Below, piece after piece: positions 47,450 to 59,453 of a DNA stretch of 64,000 nt (position 1 is the first letter of the stretch; the number at the start of each line of letters is the position of its first letter). The stretch is from Uranotaenia lowii (Eukaryota; Arthropoda; Insecta; Diptera; Culicidae). Position numbers and translations under genes: made by a program. The notes under the pieces are model-generated. The model ran no database searches. It had not been told where the DNA came from and saw nothing but the letters and a program-made list of their open reading frames with translations. The stretch covers positions 119,846,226-119,910,225 of the forward strand of contig NC_073691.1 of the NCBI RefSeq assembly GCF_029784155.1, in the 5' to 3' direction.

Positions 47450-48605
47450 TTCGCTGGCTGAAATACAAACGGCAATCAAAAACATGAAATCCAACAAAGC
47501 ACCTGGGATCGATTGCATCCCTGCTGAAATGCTGAAAGCCGACCCTGCCCTGTCAGCACAAATGTGGCAACGTCTTTTCGCTGACATCTGGGATACTGCA
47601 ACATTCCTGGCCGACTGGATGCAGGGTATCCTCGTAAAGGTCCCGAAGAAAGGAGACCTGACAGAGAGCGGTAACTGGCGAGGCATAACGTTGATCTGTA
47701 CAACCCTCAAAGTACTCTGCAAAGTGATCCTGAACAGGATCCAGGAGAAAATTGACGCTACACTCCGACGGCAACAAGCTGGATTCCGATCCGGACGATC
47801 ATGTGTGGACCACATCACAACGAATCATACTGGAACAAATCAACGAATTCCAGGACTCTCTTCTGCTGGTATTTGTTGATTTCGAAAAAGCATTCGACCG
47901 ACTTAACCATGAAAACATCTGGGCGGCTCTAAGGCGACGAGGGGTCCCAGAGAAATTAGTCCATCTCATCGAAGCACAATACGAAGCATTTTCGTGCAAG
48001 GTCTTGCACGATGGTGTCTTGTCCGAACCAATCCCGGTAACTGCTGGAGTGAGACAAGGATGTATCTTATCACCGCTACTTTTTCTCATCGTAATGGATG
48101 AGATTCTGACTGGGTCGATCGACTGTGCACCGAACCGAGGATTGTCGTGGAATCCTTCAACAATGGAGCAATTGAACGACCTTGACCTGGCTGACGATAT
48201 TGTTTTGCTCGCCCAAACACAACAAGACATGCAGAGCAAACTCAACGACCTCACCGAAAGTTCCAAGGCAGCAGGTCTCAAAGTCAATGTCGGAAACACC
48301 AAGTCGATGGAGATCAACACAGGAAATCCCTCCAGTTTCATGGTAGCTGGGCAACAAGTTGAGAAAGTGGAGTGCTTCCAGTATCTTGGTAGCCAGATAA
48401 CGCCTGATGGTTGGTACCAGGAAAGACATCGAAATCCGGATCAGCAAGGCCCGATTTGCGTTTGCGAGTCTCCGAAACATCTAGCAAACACGCCAGATCT
48501 CTCTACAAAAAAATCCGAATCTTCAACTCAAACGTCAAATCCGTATTGCTGTACGGGTGCGAAACTTGGTGCACATATGCGGTAACGACTCGAAAACTGC
48601 AAGTA
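47450..48605 (+). pseudogene. RTE copy B reverse transcriptase, N-terminal and catalytic part
   Basis: Frame 47484-47822 carries KSNKAPGIDCIPAEMLKADP, VPKKGDLTESGNWRGITL and QQAGFRSGRSCVDHI. A frameshift near 47820 is followed by an open frame to 48410 with LLVFVDFEKAFDRLNHENIW, TAGVRQGCILSPLLFLIVMD and LNDLDLADDIVLLAQTQQDM: the FxxAFD and (L)ADD catalytic motifs are both intact. A further shift near 48412 leads to the C-terminal region, which stops at the 2.7 kb insertion and resumes at 51330. Confidence 0.87.
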
Positions 48606-51327
48606 GGGTGATTTGCCAATCGTTGTCCCCTAACCCATTGTTGCACAGCATGACTTAAATTGTCAATATTTCAGCTGTTTTTCAAACTTTTCCTCAAAAA
48701 AATACCGAATCATGTAATTCGGAATGTTTTCTGATGAAATTAGGCTTTGGTGATATTTTCTGCTGGTAAGTGTGTATCTTACGACAGTTTTAATTTTTCT
48801 TGTTTTTTTCGCGCGGTTTTTGTGCTAATTGTTAACAAAAACCTTAACATTCCTTCTTCGGCAAATAAGGTTTTACGCCAGAACAAAACATTTTTCCTAT
48901 CAGTGTTCTATACGAAACGTTTGTTGGACAATTTCAACACCATGATTTTGAAAAAAAATTATGATCTATACTTAACCAGAAAATATGTTGGATCGTGCAA
49001 CAATTGGTCCGCTCAATCTCCTCCTGCCCCATTGTTGTACATAATTCCGCTGCAAAATTTGTTTGGAAATTCCAAATTTATAAATTCGTATACCTCCAAA
49101 AACTTTGTTTGGTTGTTTTTACAGCTAAAAATAGCAATACAAATTTTGGAATCGATTGATTAAGTCCTGAATTATAACAACGTCTTTTGAATTAGTTAGG
49201 AGGCTTGTACGGAAAAATCCAAATTTTCATTCAAAAACCATCAGAGATGTACTGATAAAAAAGACATGATTTTGTATTTTAAAAATATTTCTTGGTTCTT
49301 GCAATACATTGCGTGTGAACAAAAACTTAACCTAACTTGTACCTCAGAAATAATATTCGTTGTCATACAAAAAATTCAAAATAGGCAAATATTTTTTAAT
49401 GTTAGTGTTTTGACAGCTAATTTGAAAGCTGGTTAACCGGATGATAATAAGAATCGCATTATACTGCTGTCATGAAATTATTGAAAGCTTCCAAAAGCAA
49501 ATTCTGCAATTTTACAATACTTTTCAGTGGATTAAGATTTTTTATTTCGAAATGGTTATAACTTTTTTCATGAAATACTTTGCATCTTCTCATGCTAGCA
49601 GACAATTAATCTTAAGAATGGGCAAAATCAATAATTTAAAACAAAATTCATTTTAAACTTAATTGAATTTATTGTATATGCGAAAAGTTCTTCAATTTGA
49701 ACACGTTCATTGACTACATGCAACTAAAACAACTCTAATTGTCTATTGATATGACATGTTTTTTTCTGAATAAGTGGATATTTACGTTTAACTAGTAATT
49801 TTAGTAAATTCTGTGCTTTAATTAATTATTTTCAACTAAAAATTTTCACACTTTTTGCACTAAATGTTGATTTTTAATAATTAATTCAATAATTAAATGA
49901 CACTTTATATATCCATAAGTTTATTTTTTCTACCGTCAAATCTTAAAAATGAAACTTTATAATTAATAAACTCGTTGAAAAAACTTATGTGTATATGAAA
50001 GTCGGGCAGTTTGCATTGTCTGAAAAGTGTCAAAGTCAAGTCCACTGCACTGGCTTTGAGCGACAACTTTGTTATCAGATTTAGTTTGAATCCTTTATCC
50101 CGACCATTTACTCAACATTTTATGCAAAAAATCTAAAAGCTGTTCTGAAAAAAAACTGTTTCTGTAATTTCGTGACGACAAATCTAAAAAAAAATTTATT
50201 CCGTGTCAACAGCGATCCCTTTGATATTGTTATTAATATTGCCTGAATATTTTACAGGAGGAAAACTACGACCCTTAATCCCAAAAACTAGAAGTCGAAG
50301 GTTGGAAGACACGAAATATAAATTTTCTCAGGAATTCGAATCTGCCGTTGAGTTGCCGTCACTGGAGACATCTATGTGAAGCTTTATTTGACCCTTATCA
50401 TCCAGAAAAATAAACAGTCATAGCTTCGTGAAACTTAATTTGATCCAGCCGGAAAACTTTCAGCCGGAAAACTCTTGAGAAGCGTTTCTATGTGATGTGA
50501 TTGTTTCCTGAAGATTGATGAAATGCTACAGAGGTTACATTAATTAAAAATAAACCCACTTATAGGAAAAAGATATTTAAATCAATAAACTTTTCGAAAA
50601 AAAATTCTTATACATAATTGTATATCATGAGCATAAATCAGTCAAACGATCTGAAACTTTGGGCGGGGTGTCCATTTTCAAGTTTTCAATTGGGATTCAT
50701 TTTGTAAAAATCGATCGACTTCCAAGTGAGTCCTAAAACATTTGTTTTATAAAATCGCATCTTCTTCATAGGGGTCAAAGGGGGCAAAATAGATCACGAT
50801 CTCTAATCTTTTCACCTGTTAATAGCCACTTAAAAATTAAGCAGTATATACCTTTCAATTCATTCTATGGGATTTTAAAGACATAAAATTTTATGTTGGT
50901 AGGACATATAAAGAAAAAGGCTCAACACTGGGCAAATTAGACCCCCCCCCCCCTCACAAGGGGCCATCTAAACATTAGATTGCATTTGAACTAGAAGCTC
51001 TCATAATAGGCTTCCGTAACAAATATCAGCCTATTCGACCTCATGGTGACTGATTTTTAAAATGTGCAACCATTGGAAAAAATCGGACAACATTATGCAC
51101 GACACAAAATTTGCCTGTGCAACTATTGGGCACAGACAAGCTGTTTTAAATGATTTTTTAAATTTTTATGTCACTTTTTTCAAACACTATAACTTTTAAG
51201 TCTTGTTGACCAATCCTGTATGAGTGCATCGACAAAAAAAAATCGTGTGAATTTGGTTGAAATGACTAAAATACAGCATAAACACCAAAATCATGTGCTT
51301 AGCTGTGCAACGTTTGGCAAATCACCC
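48606..51327. mobile_element. 2.7 kb TA-flanked TIR element, TTGTGCAAC word family
   Basis: Inverted ends GGGTGATTTGCCAA and TTGGCAAATCACCC with TA on both sides (48604-48605, 51328-51329). Removal rejoins the RTE reading frame through KLQ/VFVNR. The word CCATTGTTGCAC or GTGCAACNATTGG recurs at about 48640, 48993, 49030, 51064, 51118 and 51304. The interior is AT-rich, includes a diverged copy of the 24741-25748 repeat (49400-49640) and a C run at 50941, and lacks any transposase. The 48747-49163 frame has no recognisable domain. Confidence 0.82.
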
Positions 51328-51329
51328 TA

Positions 51330-51701
51330 TTTGTAAATCGCTGGCTGCGGAATATCATCCGCGCTTGGTGGCCTGGCAACTGGATCTCAAATGAGGAACT
51401 ACATCGCCGGTGTCATCAAAGGGCGCTAGAAATCGAGATTCGGGAACGTAAGTGGAGATGGATTGGGCACACGCTGCGGAAAGATGAAAACGAGATTTGC
51501 AGAGAGGCGCTAGTTTGGAATCCAGAAGGTCATCAAAGAAGAGGCAGACCCAGAAACTCGTGGCGGCGAGGCCTAGTCGCTGAAATCCGAACTGTTGACG
51601 AGAATCTTGACTGGGACCAGGTGAAGACGCTGGCTCCGGATCGTCAACAGTGGAGGTTTTTTGCACCTGGTGGATAGGCGCGGGATCATTAAGTAAGTAA
51701 G
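51330..51701 (+). pseudogene. RTE copy B C-terminal end and tail
   Basis: Continuation of the reverse transcriptase C-terminus: the plus-strand frame covers FVNRWLRNIIRAWWPGNWIS, the IRERKWRWIGHTLRKDENE segment and GRPRNSWRRGLVAEI, ending in the tail ATTAAGTAAGTAAG. The minus-strand frame 51355-51828 is its shadow. Confidence 0.85.
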
Positions 51702-51754
51702 TACGAAAAAAACGGTTTTTTCGCGACAGGAATATATAAGGGATATGAATAAAA

Positions 51755-53592
51755 TTGGGAAACGAAAAACGGTCAAGGATTGTGAGTTTATACCAGTTCA
51801 GACCCACTCTGTACATCAATGAAGCCAAAAATCTTTTCGAAAAATATTCCAGAATGCCAATATTATGTGCCTCAATTTGCCGTATGCTTTACCAAGAAGG
51901 ATTCTCTTGGAAAACTCTAGAAAGAAGGGCTATACAGATCAGAACGGAAGATATTATAAGGTTCTACGAAGAAATAAACTCTTTTCGATGGGACTACACA
52001 CTAACAAAAAAATCTGTAAAATTACATCACATATGATGTAAATAAGCATCATATTTGACGGAATATTCAGTGCTAGTTGGAAATTACACGCCAGTAAAAT
52101 TTTGCAACGTGTAAAATAAAAAATGATGTAAAATTTAGCAACGTGTAAATTAAAAATGATGTAAATTATAAAATCACTGAATGTTGGAAGAAAAACTTTC
52201 CGATTGGAATTTGTTTTGTTTTATTTATTGTTAATATGATTCAATACTGGAATTTTCACGTCTCTTAATAAAAATAAAACTCATCTATAATTAGTATGAT
52301 TCATTTTATTAAGTGGCAAAATGTTTTTTAACACACATTATATTTTATTTCTTTTGTTTTTCCCGCGAAGTACCGGATCCAATGTTGAAAACCATGGATC
52401 CGCTTCCAGAACCGCATCCCTGCTTTTCGGATATCTCCGGGAACCATCAACACCGATTAACTTACTCGCGCGCGGGGAAAATACTTTGGCGCACGACTTG
52501 ACTTAACAGTTTTTGTCACATTTGTCTGGTCTTGTTCTTCACAGTTTATAATTTTACATGACATTATCACGTTCAGTGTATTGTAATATTTCATGTCGTG
52601 TAATTTTGAGAAATTTCCAATTCAGTGTTGTTGAGAATTTCGTGTGACAAAAAAAAATTGTAAAATTACATCACATATGATGTAACGAAATAGAAGCATC
52701 ACATATGATGGAATTTTCAGTGCGAGTTGAATATTACACGTCTGCAATCTTCAACAGACGTGTAAAATTTGAAAGACATGTAAAATATTAAGACGTGTAA
52801 TATTTAATTCGCACTGAAAATTCCGTCGTATGTGATGCTTCTTTTTATTTACATCATATGTGATGTAAATTTACATCAAATAATCGCGTTCCATGTCAAG
52901 TAATATTTGTGTCATTAGAATTCAGTGTTATTAAGGATTCAACCATTTTTGTTTTGTAAATTTACATAAACAAATCGCGTTCCATGTCATGTAATAATAA
53001 AGGTTTTCAATTTCAGTGTCGTTAAGGATTCAGATTTTTTTTCTGTGTACCACAACCACAATCTTATCTTTATAGATGAAGTAAGCTTCGACAATAAAGC
53101 GATGTTAAGAAGTCGCGGTTATGGAATGAAGAGTAAAAGATTGGTTTGCCGAGGTGAGTACGTACGAAAACCCAGAATGTCGTTACTATGTTTCATATCA
53201 CTAGAAGGGATGGAAGAAACTTTCAGTAGAGAAGGCACATTTAACAGAGCGAAGTTTGTGATTGTGATCCAATGATCGTTTCGTACCTTGGATCTATGGG
53301 CATAATTCCAATATTTCTCCCTGCTTATTGTCCATTTTTAATGCCAGTAGAGTTTCTATTCGGTTTAGTCAAGCAATGTATGAAGTTTTCATACAAGGAA
53401 GATAATTCCAAAAGCTTTCAATTACTATGGTAATTACAATTAATTATGGAGGCAATTAACCGCTATACAAACTACCGAATGGATAACATTTTTGAAAAAT
53501 TCGGATATATAAAAGGAGGCATTTTTGATCCTTCAATTGCATTGGAAAAAGACGTAATAAGACTCGGATTCGAAGAAAAAAGTAGAAAATAG
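51755..53592 (+). pseudogene. IS630/Tc1-like DDE transposase with central deletion
   Basis: N-terminal half 51755-51996 (IVSLYQF, EAKNLFEKY, ICRMLYQEGFSWKTLERRAI, EDIIRFYEEINSFRWDY) is followed, after the nested element 51997-53047, by HNHNLIFIDEVSFDNKAMLR, GEYVRKPRMSLLCFISLEGM and EGTFNRAKFVI. The frame then shifts to YLGSMGIIPIFLPAYCPF and LMPVEFLFGLVKQC (53284-53380), ending at the TAG 53590-53592. The first D (FIDEVSFD) and the E (MPVEF) are present; the segment with the second D, normally between them, is missing. This matches a Tc1-like DDE_3 family seen in invertebrates; the precise name is uncertain. The element's 5' part lies beyond RTE copy B, before 45577. Confidence 0.75.
51997..53047. 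mobile_element. TA-flanked TIR element, ACATCACATATGATG word family
   Basis: Ends CACACTAACAAAAAAATCTG and the complement of CAGATTTTTTTTCTGTG, with TA at 51995-51996 and 53048-53049. Removal with one TA restores FRWDY/HNHNL of the transposase. CATCACATATGATG recurs at about 52023, 52670, 52698 and 52850, GACGTGTAAAAT-like words at about 52100, 52735, 52760 and 52795, and CAGTGT(T/C)GTTAAGGATTC-like blocks at the right. Non-coding. Confidence 0.82.
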
Positions 53593-53599
53593 TGAGAAA

Positions 53600-55121
53600 A
53601 GATACCACCTGTAGGAAGCCTCGTAGTCGTAACAGAACATATCATGTTACTCCGAAGTTTTATTGATTTACAAGTATTTTCACTGCAGTGTTAATTATTT
53701 TTATTTTAACTCTAAAATTTTCTCAATGGATAAATACTTTTTTTTTATCAATGTTTAATTTTTAATTAATTTTTTTTCAGGACTTCTCATTTTTTCTTAT
53801 TTGTTTTGGTAATCGAGTGGTTATGTGCGTATATTTTAATATTTATCTTTGTAAATTTATGGTTTTGAAATAAATACAGTAATCTTAATTAAAAATCAAA
53901 TTAAGTATCGATACATCACCGTGTAAGCGCACGTCATCAACGAAACCAACACAAATAAACTGAAACGGTGGTAAGCGGCAGAGGTGAAAGCAGGTAAATA
54001 ATGAACGATTTCTAACACAAAATGTCGAATCTACAACGCTTGCTTTCTTTAGGAGACATTTCCTATCCCATATTGAAGAATCGGATATGGAATTGCCGGA
54101 TGAATTGGATTCTTCGAAACCGCCTTCGTGAAGCCAGGTCGCCAGTTGTGAACGTTGAGGAAGAGAACCATTGGTATAAAAAAGGTCTCTCAAAGCAGCT
54201 AAAATAGAAACGGGAAATCTTCCGAGATAACTATGCATCGATTCAACAGTAATTGGAACGTTGTTGCTGTAGGTGTGAACGAACTTTGGACAGAATCGAA
54301 ACACAGGAAAAGAGTGAGAAAGAAAATATAGAGGTTCCCGAAGAAAATTACCAAAGGCCTATGTCGTAACCGGTGTGATTGTCCTCTTCGATGAATCCGA
54401 AGCAAGTTCTCCGAGACGCCATTTTTTTTAAAGAATTTCACACTCACGAACAAAATAACGAACAGTGCTTTTCTACAATTCTTTACAAACTGACGATTTC
54501 TCTCCTGGTCACGCTCGTTCTACCCTAAGAAGAGCACTTGAAACTGTCGACTAGCGTTTGCTCTCTCGATTTCGACCTTTTTTGACCGACGTAACGGTCT
54601 CTTTACATCAATTTTCACCCCTTCTCTGTACTGGACTGCCCGCTCACTTTCTTTCATCTAGGTTGCGTTACTTTCGTTACACATCGATGTTGCTACCATT
54701 TTGAAGTCAAATACACACTCATCTGGCGCAACCGTTTATAGTGTAGTTTTGACCCGTTATCGAAAAAGACTGGGTTAACTCCTTTTTCATGTAAAGCCAT
54801 TGTACCCTCTATAGTGTACACAGCATGTACGTCAAACAGAGGTGAAAATTAGCATTGTAAATATGTAAAATCTACAAATTATTTTGGAAGCCCGCTCTGC
54901 ATGGGGATGTCAGCCCTTTGATGTTAGCCCTTTAAAGTGTCAGAAGGAAGGAAAGAAAATAATAAAAACAAATCAGTTTGATTTGAATTTCTTTATTCGA
55001 CGCAAGTTATAATTTTCATGTTGGTGTTATAGAAAAGGCAAAAATTCATTCAGCTGATCTTCTTTCAGCATTAACCTATTCATTGAATCGTCGAACGAGA
55101 TCGGCTACGGCCGAAAGAGTG
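53600..55121. other. Stretch without recognised gene
   Basis: Contains mutually overlapping frames on both strands (53885-54304 and 54199-54453 minus; 54022-54207 plus). A plus reading HFLSHIEESDMELPDELDSS near 54045-54105 looks protein-like but ends at once. 54720-54840 holds TTATAGTGTA twice. Nothing could be assigned. Confidence 0.35.
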
Positions 55122-55629
55122 CTAATTCATTTGTTTTGTAGACAAATACGTCCAGAAAATCGGCAATTTACGCAACGAAGCTGGTACCGGAACATTGAGA
55201 ACAGCAAAATGCTTGAACAGGACATCCAGTGCGTCCAGGGAATTCGTCTCACAGTGGATAGTTTCGCCAGAAACAAAAATCAGGTACGTGGATCCTACTT
55301 TTATAATCTGTGAAGGCATCGGAATTTCATTTTCAAAAGCGTTAGCCACGTATGCGGAAAGGTGTTCGTAAGAATCATTTCCTGTTTCATAAAAATTAAC
55401 ATAAAAAATAATTAAACAATGGTTTATTTATATACATTTTCGATGTACCAGAATGACATGAATAAGTGGAGGAGCAATCGTTTTCTCAACATCCTCTATT
55501 TCCCGGACTTCTTGAGAGATTTTGATAGGATTTTTGGGGTCTCTGCGAGTCAAGTTCTCCATTATTCTGAGAGCCCCACGAGTCATTTCTAAAATAAGGA
55601 ATTGAAAACAGAATAAATTGAAAAGTGTA

Positions 55630-56711
55630 TGACCTTAAAGGATCAACACGTTTGTCGTGTTTACCCGTAAGAGTTTTTTTTAATTATTTAACCTTAATTA
55701 TACTAATCAATAAATTATTTATTTTATTAGGGGAGAGTGGGGTATCGTGGGCCATGGGGAAACGTGGGCCACATTTAATATCTCAGATGTGTGTTGAGTT
55801 AAAAATCTCAAACCAAATGTCATCGCCGTCGCTTTGCGTGAGCATATATTCCTATATGTTGTTGACTGAAATACGCATCATATGGTTCTTTTATTTATCA
55901 AGCTAAAAAAAGTTAGAAAAATTTACTTACATAATTAAAAAAAACACCCGCTAATTTCATCGATGGGGGACCTAAAGTGCAAAACAAAAATATGCTCATA
56001 CGCTTATGATCTTAGTTTTGTCATGATCTTTCACGTGGAAAAGAAATATTTGATCAAACATCAATAAGTCACACAAACGCAACGAATTTGTAAATTATAG
56101 CTTGTGGGGAATCGTGGGCCACACATCTTGAATCACCTATATTTTTATGTTTTTATACTCATTCAGAACTTAAAACACGTTTTTCCTATCTGTAAAGTTT
56201 TCTTATGCAAAATGAAGAGTTATGAAAAATATTTTGTCCATCCATAAGAAATTTTGCCAAAACGTTCGCGAGCCAGGTTTTGGAATGTATGCGATCATAC
56301 ACAGCTCTCTTTTTTATTTCATCATCTGAAATTGCTTTAAAATAACGAAATGGATTAGGAAATCACAGTTTTGGGTCAACTCATAAACTTTGCATGTTAT
56401 TTGGTCAATTTGAATTTGGTGGCCCACGATTCCCCACCATTTTTCAAAATCCAAAAAATATTGCTCTTTTTTGAAACGGTCAGAATTTGGGAAAAATAAC
56501 TTATTAAAAATTTAAAAAAATACCTTATGATACCTTGAAAATGTAGAAAACCATAACATTTTTTATTTTCATTTTATCTTTTATAATAAAGAAGATATGG
56601 AACAACGAAAAAAGTGGCCCATGATTCCCCACTCTCCCATACTATAATTATACTGATATATAACTCTCATGGACATCTAACGACTGACAAACGTGTTGAT
56701 TTTTTAGGTCA
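55630..56711. mobile_element. TIR element enclosing a second TIR element
   Basis: Outer ends TGACCTTAAAGGATCAACAC then GTTTGTC, and the complement of GACAAACGTGTTGATTTTTT then AGGTCA. The target duplication is not resolved. It sits in an intron of the SAM-like gene, and its centre is occupied by 55730-56639. Non-coding. Confidence 0.55.
55730..56639. mobile_element. TA-flanked TIR element, CGTGGGCCAC word family
   Basis: Left GGGGAGAGTGGGGTATCGTG then GGCCA; right TGGCCCATGATTCCCCACTC then TCCC; TA at both sides. CGTGGGCCAC recurs at about 55748, 55763, 56108 and, inverted, at 56421 and 56611. The terminus is shared with 2929-3902 although the word is different. Non-coding. Confidence 0.75.
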
Positions 56712-56986
56712 TTATTCAGTCACGAGCTTTCTAATTTTTCCTTTCTTTTAACAAATATTGCCTGGCAAGGTCGTTGAATTATTAAAAAAAAAAAAGAGAA
56801 TTCAAATCAAACTTACCTTCGAATGCCATAAAAGATCCTCTGGTATTCAATAACAGCCCCCGAGACAATGCCATCTCCAGATTGCACTCCTGGTCGTTAT
56901 GCGAATGCATTCTTTCGTATGGTTTTGTTATCTGAAGAAATTAATCATAAAATTAATAAAATCTTGAAAAATATTAAATTTAGTTT

Positions 56987-57670
56987 TTTTTGTAGAGAAA
57001 TGAATCCAACTTAGATGAAATTTCAGGGACTAGATAAGGGAAAATTGATGTTTTCCCTTATCTAGTCCCTGAAATTTCATCTAAGTTGGATTCATTTCTC
57101 TACAAAAAAAGTTTCGCTGACTGAATGTTTGAGTCAAGACCCATCTTTGGGTCACAGTTTAAAAATAGAAAATAAGGCGGTGCCAAACACCGAATTTGGT
57201 TGGATATCCAAATACGGCAAAACGCATCATTTCTCATCATAACTGACAACCCGTGCAGTATATGAGAAGGCAATGCAAATCTTGCCGTGCCTAAAATATC
57301 CTAATTTGAGTCCAACTACCGTAAGATGAAAAGATGGGAATAGAAATAGACCAAGAAAAATGATTATGATCACATGGGAGAACTATTCCCTTCATTCCGA
57401 TAGACATCGACACTCAACCAGTATAATATTCATACGCCAGGTTGGTCTCCTGTAGTAGAATGTTAATACATGGGCCCCGGAGAGGCGCAAGATGTGGGTT
57501 CAAGTCTCACCGGGAGACAAGGCGAATTTTTTTCGCATGTTTTTCAACATCAATTTTCCCTTATCTAGTCCCTGAAATTTCATCTAAGTTGGATTCATTT
57601 CTCTACAAAAAAAGTTTCGCTGACTGAATGTTTGAGTCAAGACCCATCTTTGGGTCACAGTTTAAAAATT
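56987..57670. mobile_element. Composite fold-back SINE insertion
   Basis: Flanked by a perfect 11 bp duplication AAATTTAGTTT (56976-56986 and 57671-57681). Order inside: an inverted SINE body (56987-57055), a forward SINE body with its 3' end (57055-57166), about 275 bp of other sequence, then a complete SINE (about 57444-57670). The SINE head TCTCCTGTAGTAGAATG ... GGTTCAAGTCTCAC ... CGGGAGA folds as a tRNA-like acceptor and T arm; the body is that of 7690-7817. It lies in an intron of the SAM-like gene. Confidence 0.8.
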
Positions 57671-59453
57671 AAATTTAGTTTAAATACAATTTTTCCTTTG
57701 TAAGATTTGAAATGCGGAAACACATTTAAAATCACGGGAACCGATTGCTTCTCTGTATGCATCATCAATATTAACGGATGTGTTATATTCATTCCATCAC
57801 ATATGGCGTGATAATTCAAATGTGTTGCGTCCATTGTCGAAATCTCTTCAGCCTTAGCAATTATTTCTGAAGAAACACATTCTGCTGTAATTTTTATTCG
57901 TTTATTCCGCGGTTTTTTCCTCAGGTTGTAAATTTCTACGTGAGTTACACACATGGGTTTCTATTATGCCTCCATGCCCATGATTAACTCCTCGCTCTTT
58001 GTTTTTCCAGAAATAATATGCCTCAAGATAAACAATAAATTGATTATTCCACTCCTTAGAAAAAAAAAGTTTCATACATGGTCTGAGGCTGTTACTGATG
58101 GTTTTGAATTGCTCAAACATGGGAATTCGGATACCATTTCTTTTGCCAACGTTTCTTTTTCCTCAATGGTAGGGTACCTTTTAAAAGTTGATTAATAGAG
58201 TAGAATATATAATAGAACAAAACAAACAATATTTGATCATACATGTTATTTTTAAACAACATTTCATGGCATATAACTCTATTTATAGCATGTATATTTT
58301 TTCTTTCAGGGACTACGTCGAGATCCAATTGGGAGCCCGATAAGGAGAGCATATCAAAATAATAACTCAAACGTATTTCACCAAGATATTTACATCTGAT
58401 TCAGCTATAATTAAGTACTCTAATTTTTCGATTTCAAGTTTCTCCAATCTGAATTATATCTTATTCTGATTGACAGACTTGAATGGGGTTGAGCTCATTT
58501 TCAATGATAAAGTTTCTTTTCGGATTGTCCAAAAATAAAATGATTATATTTTGATATACGTGCAACTTTTTATGAAACACGGACATCGAAGTCAACGGCC
58601 CAAACCGTGCATCAATGAGTTTCACTCAACAGATCCATGAAATTGAATCCAATAATCGGGAAACCAAAAATGGAGCATGGTTTTAGCAAATAAGTGGTTT
58701 ATTGACATTCTACTAGAAATTTTTCTCGAAGCACTCATATCTTGATAAGTTATAATATTTATAGGTTTTGTTCTGCCCAATATCAAACTATGCTATCTTA
58801 ATGAGATATAATCTTGAAATTAGCATATCTAAAATTGATATAATTTAGCTATGATCGCATATATTTTTTGATATTATTTGAGATATTTTAACATCCTACG
58901 GGTACTGAATAATAACTCATTTAGATAGGAAAAAATTAGTATCAAAATATCTCATATTGATATAATTTAGTTTTTCCCTCCTGATCGGGAGTACACTAAA
59001 TATTTCAATTTAAGATTGGCTTCCAAAATGCTGCGAACCTAAAGGAAAGATATGAAATACAGTAAGGTATGTGTGTTGCAATTACTTACATTTACCGTTT
59101 GTTTTTCTATTTCAGCGCTGCCTGCAACTTGACTCATAGATGCAACAGGATTGAGATTTCGACTGGTAGAAGAAGTAGGTTTGAGATTTCGACGAATTTC
59201 TGAAACAACTGACATTATGACAAGGCGAGGACCTTTTTTGTTGATTCCTATTTCTATTAAATCATTTTCGGATAGAAAAGCTAGAGAATCATCAGTGAAT
59301 CGGTTTTCTGAAATGGAATACATAGAATTAAATTCATTTGGCATGATGTGTTATGTTGATAAAAGAAAAATAATTAAAAACAGTTTTCGGATTTTGATGA
59401 AGAAACTATACTTTTTGGGTGTCCAACAAACAATACAATTAGACATAATATAA

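Larger units (their letters stand above)
45589..51701 (+). mobile_element. RTE-like non-LTR retrotransposon, copy B, interrupted
   Basis: Flanked by a perfect 12 bp target duplication TACGAAAAAAAC (45577-45588 and 51702-51713). It opens TGGTAAATGGTGGATAATGT like copy A and ends ATTAAGTAAGTAAG, the short RTE-type tail. A 2.7 kb element (48606-51327) interrupts the codons for KLQVFVNR near the C-terminus. Without it, copy B is about 3.4 kb and is the better preserved of the two copies. Confidence 0.9.
55122..59344 (-). pseudogene. Multi-exon gene with SAM-like N-terminus, probably decayed
   Basis: Minus-strand exon series. First, 59344 to about 59096: FLSENDLIEIGINKKGPRLV, a SAM-domain-like half. 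Then 58365-58243 (AINRVICHEMLFKNNM), intron of 65 bp, about 58177-58090 (YPTIEEKETLAKEMVSEFPC); about 57955-57688 (VILNVFPHFKSYKGKI); 56931-56817 (ERMHSHNDQECNLEMALSRG); 55588-55436 (TRGALRIMENLTRRDPKNPI); 55381-55122 (LDALDVLFKHFAVLNVPVPA). Phases agree at three junctions (2, 0, 1), all with GT-AG borders. Evidence of decay: frame changes near 57900-58090 and a TGA formed at the last junction. The build resembles an uncharacterised insect family with a SAM domain and a C-terminal helical segment, possibly transposon-derived; I cannot name it. Introns hold 55630-56711 and 56987-57670. Confidence 0.5.

Noticed and set aside
48747..49163. 138-codon frame as a transposase of the 2.7 kb element
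   Set aside because: No catalytic DDE motif or DNA-binding domain; composition follows the AT-rich repeat and its repeated words.
53885..54453. Minus-strand gene with two frames
   Set aside because: Overlapping frames on both strands, no recognisable domain and no consistent splicing.
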